The position numbers and the translations under genes are program-made. A stretch of 13,056 bases of DNA from RGIG3528 sp963649295 (GTDB lineage Bacteria; Bacillota; Clostridia; Lachnospirales; Lachnospiraceae). Position 1 is the stretch's first letter. Every line of letters begins with the position of its first letter. The stretch is taken from assembly GCA_963649295.1 (NCBI GenBank), contig CAVJHK010000048.1:1-13056 (forward strand). The letters are read 5' to 3'. A model generated the notes under the pieces. It searched no databases, had not been told where the DNA came from, and was given only the letters and a program-made list of their open reading frames with translations. Positions 5,684 to 10,710 of the stretch are shown one piece after another.

Positions 5684-7723
5684 CTAATTTCCGTCCTTCT
5701 CGCTATTCTTCTTTTCGTCTTCCTCACGGCGGCGTCTGCCTGTTTTTTGCTCAAGATAAATCGATACAAAAAGTGCAATAAGCACAAGAACAATCACAAC
5801 AATAATAAAAATCGTGCGAAGTGTGCCATTTGCAGGCTTTTCAGCGCTATCGGAATTTGACGCATCATCGGCAGTGCTATTGTTTGCATCACTTCCGTCA
5901 TTACCTGAATTTGCGCCGCTCAAATCCGTATTTCCGTCATTGCCGGAATTTCCCGCATTTCCTATATCCGCACTGTTTCCCATATCACCTGAAACATTAT
6001 TTCCCAAATCCGTATTTGCGGAGCCTGTATCCCCTATTGCTTCTCCGCCTTGTTCTATTATTCCGTATGCGTCCTCGGGGGCTTTAGAGCTTAGCCAAGA
6101 GCTCATAATTTCCTCTTTATTTGCCCCCCAGCCAAATATTCCTGCGGGTTCGGATTCCCCAGCCTCGTTTATTGCTATTATTTGATAGAAATAAGATTCT
6201 GCACTGTCCGCACTCGGATCCGCAAACATATTCACGGCACTATAACCGAGCACTTCCCATTCTTCGGGCTTAGTCCAAGCCTTTACCTCTTTTACACGCT
6301 CGATCCTGTAATATCTTGCGTTTGGCACGGCATCCCAGTCCATGTGACGGTAGGATTCGTCATAATTTGTATAATCAAACGAAATATTTTGCACAGCCGC
6401 CGGAGCTTCCGTATAAACAATGTCGGGAACATAATGCGCCGACACGCCCGTAATATTAAGACCGAAAATTCCTTTTGCCACCATTTGTGCAAGTGTATTT
6501 GCGCCGTATGTCTGGTAATGTGTCGAATCGCCTGCGCCCGTCAGGTAATTCTTAAAAATTCCCGCACGGAACGCATTATAATAAATATCCTTTATTCCTC
6601 TTATACCGATTGTCGAATACAATTCTGCAAGCTTTTCACGACTCATCAAATTAAGATCGATATAATTTGCACCGGTATTTGTTGCAGACAGAATCGCTGC
6701 TTCAACAAATGCGGCATAGGTTGTCGAAATCACGCCTTCGTTTGAAATGATATTCTGATTTGCGTGAGTCACAATGACCGGAATTCCGCCTCGTTCCCTG
6801 ACACCCTTTATATAATAATTTTCAAGATAGTCCCGGTACTTTTCGACACTTACCGCGCGTCCCGCAACCGCACCGCCGTCATTTGTGCCAAAGCTCACAA
6901 GAACTATGTCACCGGGGCGCACATAAGTCAGCACATCATTAAGCCGTCCCTGCTTTAAATAATTCAAAGTACTTCTGCCGCCGAGAGCCTTGTTTACAAT
7001 ATTTATATCATCCGTAAAATAATTTGCAAGCATCTGCCCCCAGCCGGTCATTGGATAATAGGAAGAATTGTATGTTTGCACAAGCGAATCGCCGATTATG
7101 TAAATTGTGGGCTTTTCGCCTGCGTTTTTTTCTTTTTCCTGCGCAACCGTAATGTCAACAAGTGTGGCATCTCCCACAATAATCAAGGTTAATGTGTCAT
7201 GAAGCGCCGCAACAGAAAACTCTCTCACATCAATTTTGTCGTAACTCGGAATTTCATAGAGAAGCGCGCTTCTGTCATCTATTCCCTTTCCCGTATATGC
7301 GGCATTGATGTTCCCGTAGCACTGGTCTTCCATGACCTCATCATAATAAATCCTCACGGGACGGGCCTTAGTATTATCTTTATATTCCTCCGCCCCCGTA
7401 AAACGAATTGTGACCGTATAATTTTGTCCGCTTTTTACGGGCACTTTGAGCGTGGTATTTTTGGTGCCTATAAGTGTGTTGTATGTGTAAGTGACGGAAC
7501 CGGTTATGGGTATCTCCGTGTCACTTTCGGCATTATTTTCCGTGTCATTTTCGGCATTATTTTTCGTGTCACTTTTCACATTATTTGCCGTGTTACTTTG
7601 CGTTACAGTCTTTGTGCTCTGCCCTATGCTTATTTCAGCTGCATACGTGTAAGTTGCCGCACAAAGCACAACAACAAATCCAAACAGTGCCAAACCTACG
7701 AGTAGCTTTTTTAATTTTCCCAT
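5684..7723 (-). CDS. Secreted, C-terminally membrane-anchored SGNH (GDSL, CE12-like) esterase
   Basis: This 679-aa protein has a signal peptide (KK then a hydrophobic run, with AYTYAA-type cleavage near residue 28), an Asn/Asp/Thr-rich repeat linker (about 40-70), a beta-rich module (75-195) and an SGNH hydrolase domain (205-423). Catalytic blocks are clear: GDSLVQ with S213, NKALGGRS with G249, SFGTNDGG with N281, and DSTH with D399 and H402. The layout GDS / GRS / GTND / D-x-x-H fits rhamnogalacturonan-acetylesterase-like (CE12) enzymes, which remove O-acetyl groups from polysaccharides. An FN3-like domain (about 436-527) follows, then an Asn/Gly/Asp-rich linker and a terminal helix (636-656) with a GRRRR stop-transfer tail; no LPXTG signal exists. 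It would therefore act outside the membrane, tethered at both a distance and the C-terminus. The ATG has AAGGGG seven bases upstream. Substrate is unknown: dietary glycan or the cell's own polymer are both possible. Confidence 0.85.
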   Translation of the reverse strand: MGKLKKLLVGLALFGFVVVLCAATYTYAAEISIGQSTKTVTQSNTANNVKSDTKNNAENDTENNAESDTEIPITGSVTYTYNTLIGTKNTTLKVPVKSGQNYTVTIRFTGAEEYKDNTKARPVRIYYDEVMEDQCYGNINAAYTGKGIDDRSALLYEIPSYDKIDVREFSVAALHDTLTLIIVGDATLVDITVAQEKEKNAGEKPTIYIIGDSLVQTYNSSYYPMTGWGQMLANYFTDDINIVNKALGGRSTLNYLKQGRLNDVLTYVRPGDIVLVSFGTNDGGAVAGRAVSVEKYRDYLENYYIKGVRERGGIPVIVTHANQNIISNEGVISTTYAAFVEAAILSATNTGANYIDLNLMSREKLAELYSTIGIRGIKDIYYNAFRAGIFKNYLTGAGDSTHYQTYGANTLAQMVAKGIFGLNITGVSAHYVPDIVYTEAPAAVQNISFDYTNYDESYRHMDWDAVPNARYYRIERVKEVKAWTKPEEWEVLGYSAVNMFADPSADSAESYFYQIIAINEAGESEPAGIFGWGANKEEIMSSWLSSKAPEDAYGIIEQGGEAIGDTGSANTDLGNNVSGDMGNSADIGNAGNSGNDGNTDLSGANSGNDGSDANNSTADDASNSDSAEKPANGTLRTIFIIVVIVLVLIALFVSIYLEQKTGRRRREEDEKKNSEKDGN
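7514..7585 (-). repeat. 24-bp in-frame tandem repeat in the esterase N-terminal linker
   Basis: Three imperfect 24-bp units encode eight-residue repeats of the form NN(A/V)(E/K)xDT(E/K) at residues 47-70 of the esterase, between the signal peptide and the first folded module. The repeats are hydrophilic and probably form a flexible spacer. Copy differences are mostly single bases, consistent with replication slippage. Confidence 0.75.
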
Positions 7724-7751
7724 GCATTTCCCCTTTCTTGTATATAAAGCC

Positions 7752-7764
7752 CGGGACTATCCCG
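7752..7764. promoter_or_regulatory. Small inverted repeat upstream of the esterase start
   Basis: CGGGA-CTA-TCCCG is a perfect inverted repeat with 5-bp arms. It ends 28 bases upstream of the esterase ATG, on the 5' side of its ribosome binding site. It could be a leader hairpin or half-site pair for a regulator; on length alone chance cannot be excluded. Confidence 0.25.
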
Positions 7765-7806
7765 AACTAAAATTAAAAATTACCTCTCAAACCTGGAGTA
7801 CCAAAA

Positions 7807-7877
7807 CCAAAAGTACCAAAAACCCAAAAAAACTCATACCAAAAGTACCCCGCTAAAACACCTCATGCCAAAAGTAC
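7807..7877. repeat. Three phased CCAAAAGTAC direct repeats
   Basis: CCAAAAGTAC occurs at 7807-7816, 7839-7848 and 7868-7877, with start-to-start spacing of 32 and 29 bases, close to three helical turns. The last two copies share a longer core, CTCATRCCAAAAGTAC. Read on the minus strand they are GTACTTTTGG, lying 84-154 bases upstream of the esterase start. They may be binding sites for a regulator or decayed remains of a tandem duplication. Confidence 0.5.
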
Positions 7878-7947
7878 TCCCCGCCAAAAAATTCCAATAT
7901 TAAAAACGCTTTCCATAACAAATTAACTTGTGTATAAGCCAAAACTC

Positions 7948-7972
7948 AGCCGGACCTAAAGTTAAGCCGGAC
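7948..7972. repeat. Paired AGCCGGAC direct repeat just after the LtaS-like gene
   Basis: AGCCGGAC occurs at 7948-7955 and again at 7965-7972, 17 bases apart, with CTAAAGTTA between. The pair is direct, not inverted, so it is not a terminator stem. It sits within 34 bases of the LtaS-like stop. Function is unknown. Confidence 0.4.
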
Positions 7973-7981
7973 ATTCTATCC

Positions 7982-10648
7982 TTACTTAAGATACTTAAGA
8001 ATCTCCGAAAAATAGTCGTTGTCTATTATATATTTTGATGCCGTAAAGCGATTTTTAACTTCCTGTACAACAGCATTTACATAAGACTCGTGAACCGGTT
8101 CGTGGGTAGTGCTCTCGTAAACCCATTTTCCTTTTGTTTCGTCATAATAGCGCTTAAAATTATCCGTCAAAATCTTTTTTTGCCCGTTAAAAGGCACAAG
8201 TCCCGGGATTTCCGACAATGCGTCACGCCCCATAAGAAGCCTGGAATCATATGTAAACCCAAAGAGATTGTAAAGTGTGGGCAAAATATCCATAGGGCAA
8301 GTTACCTTGTCGATTTCAACGGTTTTTGTCATTTGTGCATTCCAAATCACAAGATTGTTTTTAAATCTTTCAAAATTAAGATCCACGTCATGACCATAAA
8401 ATTCCGAAAAATAAAGGTTAATCGAAATGTCGTCAGTTGCCTTTTTGCCATATATCTTTTCATAATCGGCTTCAATGTTCTTTTTGTTATAATCCGTCAC
8501 AGCATTTTCGAGTCCGTAAGGATAATGATCGGCATTGATGACAATTACCGTTTTTTGGAGAGCACCATATTCCGTAAGCTTTTCGATGATATTTTGAACG
8601 GCATATTCAAGCTCTAAGTTTGCCGCAATATAAGCTTTTAATGTTTCGGTATAAGGTAAATCGGCGACTTCCCATTGATGCAGTCTTGACATCTGATTTC
8701 CCGACCAAGAATAATTTGTATGTCCGGACACAGTCATATAATAGGTCTGGAAAGGCGTGCCTGTATTTTTCCAATCGTTTAAGTATTCATCAACAGAAGC
8801 CGTAATAAGATCGATATCAGACTCCGGCCAGCGGTGGCTGATATTAAGCCCGTATTCGGTGGATGTAACGCCGTCAATCGTTCCGCCGCCGTAACCGCGG
8901 TAGATGCGCATGCCAAAGCAGTTCAAAATCGAATTTCTGTAATAATAATTGTATGTCCAGTTGTGATATCCGTAGGTGTTGTAGCCGTTTGAGAGGAACA
9001 TGTTGCCAAGGGCATAGGGCATCGAATTATTTTTGCCGGAATTGTTGAAATTTGCCCCGGTCGACTTTGATTCGTCCTCTTTTGTCTCCGGATCGTCAAG
9101 TATTGCCGCCGTACGGCGTCCGTTAAATTTGCCTTCGGGGATAAGCCCGCTTATTCCCGCAAATTCACCGTCAACGGTTGACGTATACCATATCGGATTA
9201 TAAAAATTGTTGAATTTGAAACATGAATTTATCATCTTGTAAAGCGTCGGCGTAAGCTCCTCGGAAACAGCAAGCGGCGACCAGGCTTCGGCAGTAATAA
9301 AAATCAGGTTATAGCCCTCAAACATCCCCGTATATTCGTTTTTGTTTGAAGGTGTTTCCGCTTTGAAATATTCATTTACCCATTTTATTGCGGAAGAAGA
9401 AGTATTTGCGGACACATTGTCAAAATCAATGTCAAGCACGTGGGGACTACGGTCAACGGGCGTGGGTGTTGCCGTAAATGTGGGTGTACATGTAAACGTG
9501 GGCGTTGCCGTATGATTCGGAGCCTTTGTGGGCGCCGGTGTGGGTGTAAATATGGGCGCAGCGGTAAATGTTGGTATTATCACAATTCCCGGTGTTCCCG
9601 TTGTATCACCCCTGCCGGTATGCGTTCCCGTTGTATCACCCCTGCCGGTATGCATTCCTGTTGTATTCCCGGTTGCCCCCGGCGTTCCCGTAAATGCCGC
9701 AACAAAATCCGAATCGCTCTTTTCTGTATTTTTGCCCGTCACATAGGAATAGGTTTCTTTAAAATCCTTCCTTAAATATACCATCATTCCGAGCGACTTT
9801 TCGCCATATTCAAAGTCAAACGATTCGTAATACATTTCATAGTCCGAATCGGGCTCGTTTTTGCCGGGAAGCAGCATACACAAAAACAATACATAGGAAA
9901 GCACGGCCGATCCCGCAAAAATAAGTGTTTTTTGGATATTTCTGCGCTTAAAATCGGTGCAACGCATAATTGCAAGTATTATTTCCAATACAAGCGGCAC
10001 CAAAAGCGCAAGCATATTCGGAATGTTTGAAATAATTGCGCTTGACAACATGTCCGTAAATTGCAAAACGTCCGTCCCCACATTAAGTGCCGTATAGAGT
10101 GACAAAAATACACCAAAAACTTCGTGATAAATCACTTGCACAATATAATAAACCGTAAGCACGCCCGAAAACAAAAATGTAAGAATTTTGTTTGTGAGTG
10201 GGTTAAAAAGCCCCGAAAGCGTATACAAGACCAATCCCGTACATAACGAAACCAAAGATACATTTACAAAATCCGAAAAGAGAAAGCTTTTGTACAAAAT
10301 AAGGTGAGATACAATTTCAAGGTAAAGCGGCAGTATAATTATGAGATTTATGCCGAATATCCGTTTTGTGAAACCGCTTTGGGCCTTGTGGCTCACTTCC
10401 GAATGTAGCTCGTTATTAAAGCCCTGTTCTTTTTGAAAATTTGATCTGCTGTCAGATTCAGTCTCGTTTTCGGTGTTTGATTCGTTATTAATTTCCTGTT
10501 CTTTTTGAAAATTTGATTTGCTGTCAGATTCAGTCTCGTTTTTCGTATTTGGTTCGTTATTAAGAGCCTGTTCTTTTTTTGTATTTTCTTGGCTCGCGCC
10601 CGTTTTGTCAGCGTTCCCGGGCGCATTTTGTATTATTTCTTCAAACAT
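7982..10648 (-). CDS. LtaS-family phosphoglycerol transferase (lipoteichoic acid synthase-like) with extended Thr/Pro stalk
   Basis: This 888-aa protein has the LtaS plan: five membrane helices (about 97-118, 122-148, 154-182, 209-228, 241-262) and an extracellular alkaline-phosphatase-superfamily domain (about 440-800). LtaS enzymes transfer glycerol phosphate from phosphatidylglycerol to a growing polymer outside the membrane. Key residues are present: metal ligand E454 (ITAEAWSP), nucleophile T491 (STVDGEF), H643 (SGHTNYS) and the D707-H708 metal pair (INADHYPYG). Two parts are unusual. A cytoplasmic N-terminal tail of about 95 residues contains a 24-residue acidic Asn/Glu/Ser repeat, and a stalk (about 318-400) of TG-rich then TPT-rich sequence links membrane and enzyme, where typical LtaS has a short linker and total length near 650. 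The ATG 10648 has AAGAAGG nine bases upstream. It follows the GH3 gene by 62 bases and probably shares its transcript. The exact polymer made is inference. Confidence 0.88.
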   Translation of the reverse strand: MFEEIIQNAPGNADKTGASQENTKKEQALNNEPNTKNETESDSKSNFQKEQEINNESNTENETESDSRSNFQKEQGFNNELHSEVSHKAQSGFTKRIFGINLIIILPLYLEIVSHLILYKSFLFSDFVNVSLVSLCTGLVLYTLSGLFNPLTNKILTFLFSGVLTVYYIVQVIYHEVFGVFLSLYTALNVGTDVLQFTDMLSSAIISNIPNMLALLVPLVLEIILAIMRCTDFKRRNIQKTLIFAGSAVLSYVLFLCMLLPGKNEPDSDYEMYYESFDFEYGEKSLGMMVYLRKDFKETYSYVTGKNTEKSDSDFVAAFTGTPGATGNTTGMHTGRGDTTGTHTGRGDTTGTPGIVIIPTFTAAPIFTPTPAPTKAPNHTATPTFTCTPTFTATPTPVDRSPHVLDIDFDNVSANTSSSAIKWVNEYFKAETPSNKNEYTGMFEGYNLIFITAEAWSPLAVSEELTPTLYKMINSCFKFNNFYNPIWYTSTVDGEFAGISGLIPEGKFNGRRTAAILDDPETKEDESKSTGANFNNSGKNNSMPYALGNMFLSNGYNTYGYHNWTYNYYYRNSILNCFGMRIYRGYGGGTIDGVTSTEYGLNISHRWPESDIDLITASVDEYLNDWKNTGTPFQTYYMTVSGHTNYSWSGNQMSRLHQWEVADLPYTETLKAYIAANLELEYAVQNIIEKLTEYGALQKTVIVINADHYPYGLENAVTDYNKKNIEADYEKIYGKKATDDISINLYFSEFYGHDVDLNFERFKNNLVIWNAQMTKTVEIDKVTCPMDILPTLYNLFGFTYDSRLLMGRDALSEIPGLVPFNGQKKILTDNFKRYYDETKGKWVYESTTHEPVHESYVNAVVQEVKNRFTASKYIIDNDYFSEILKYLK
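9594..9666 (-). repeat. 30-bp in-frame tandem repeat in the LtaS-like stalk
   Basis: A 30-bp unit occurs at 9594-9623 and is repeated identically at 9624-9653, followed by a decayed partial third copy. It encodes the ten-residue repeat TGRGDTTGTH in the extracellular stalk. Perfect identity between the two full copies suggests recent duplication or ongoing slippage. It lies next to Thr-Pro repeats of the TPTFTATPTP type. Confidence 0.9.
10411..10576 (-). repeat. 72-bp in-frame tandem repeat in the LtaS-like N-terminal tail
   Basis: Copies start at 10411, 10483 and 10555 (the third is partial, about 22 bases), with an exact 72-bp period and few differences between the first two. The unit encodes 24 residues with the core KEQxxNNE and ETESDS. 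It falls in the cytoplasmic tail before the first membrane helix, at about residues 24-80, and probably forms disordered sequence. Confidence 0.9.
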
Positions 10649-10710
10649 TACCTGTGGCCTTCTTAAATTATTTATGTTTCAGTGTGAGATGTCCCATTTT
10701 TGCTTAAATC

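Larger units (their letters stand above)
7724..7981. other. 258-bp A-rich intergenic region between the LtaS-like and esterase genes
   Basis: No open frame with a credible start or homology is seen here. The plus strand is rich in A and C. It holds three copies of CCAAAAGTAC, a pair of AGCCGGAC direct repeats, a small inverted repeat near the esterase start and the esterase ribosome binding site. No convincing sigma-A promoter was found for the minus strand, and no hairpin plus T-tract terminates the LtaS-like gene, so read-through from the upstream genes is possible. Confidence 0.6.

Noticed and set aside
7741..7750. TATATA as a -10 box for the esterase gene.
   Set aside because: It lies only about 20 bases before the ATG, leaving almost no leader, and no -35 hexamer stands at the right spacing.
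7807..7877. CRISPR-like array of three repeats.
   Set aside because: The repeat is only 10 bp, spacers would be about 20 bp and partly similar, and no cas gene is present.
9594..9653. Two RGD tripeptides in the stalk repeat, suggesting host integrin binding.
   Set aside because: The tripeptide is short, arises from one duplicated repeat unit, and nothing else points to host adhesion.
9440..9775. A plus-strand open frame rich in Cys, Arg and Gly (about 111 codons) that looks like a metal-binding or defensin-like peptide.
   Set aside because: It is antisense to the Thr/Pro/Gly stalk of the LtaS-like gene. Its composition is the mirror of the minus-strand repeat codons, and no ribosome binding site was seen.
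10649..10710. A separate promoter for the LtaS-like gene between it and GH3.
   Set aside because: Only poor hexamer matches were found in this 62-base gap, so co-transcription with GH3 is more likely.
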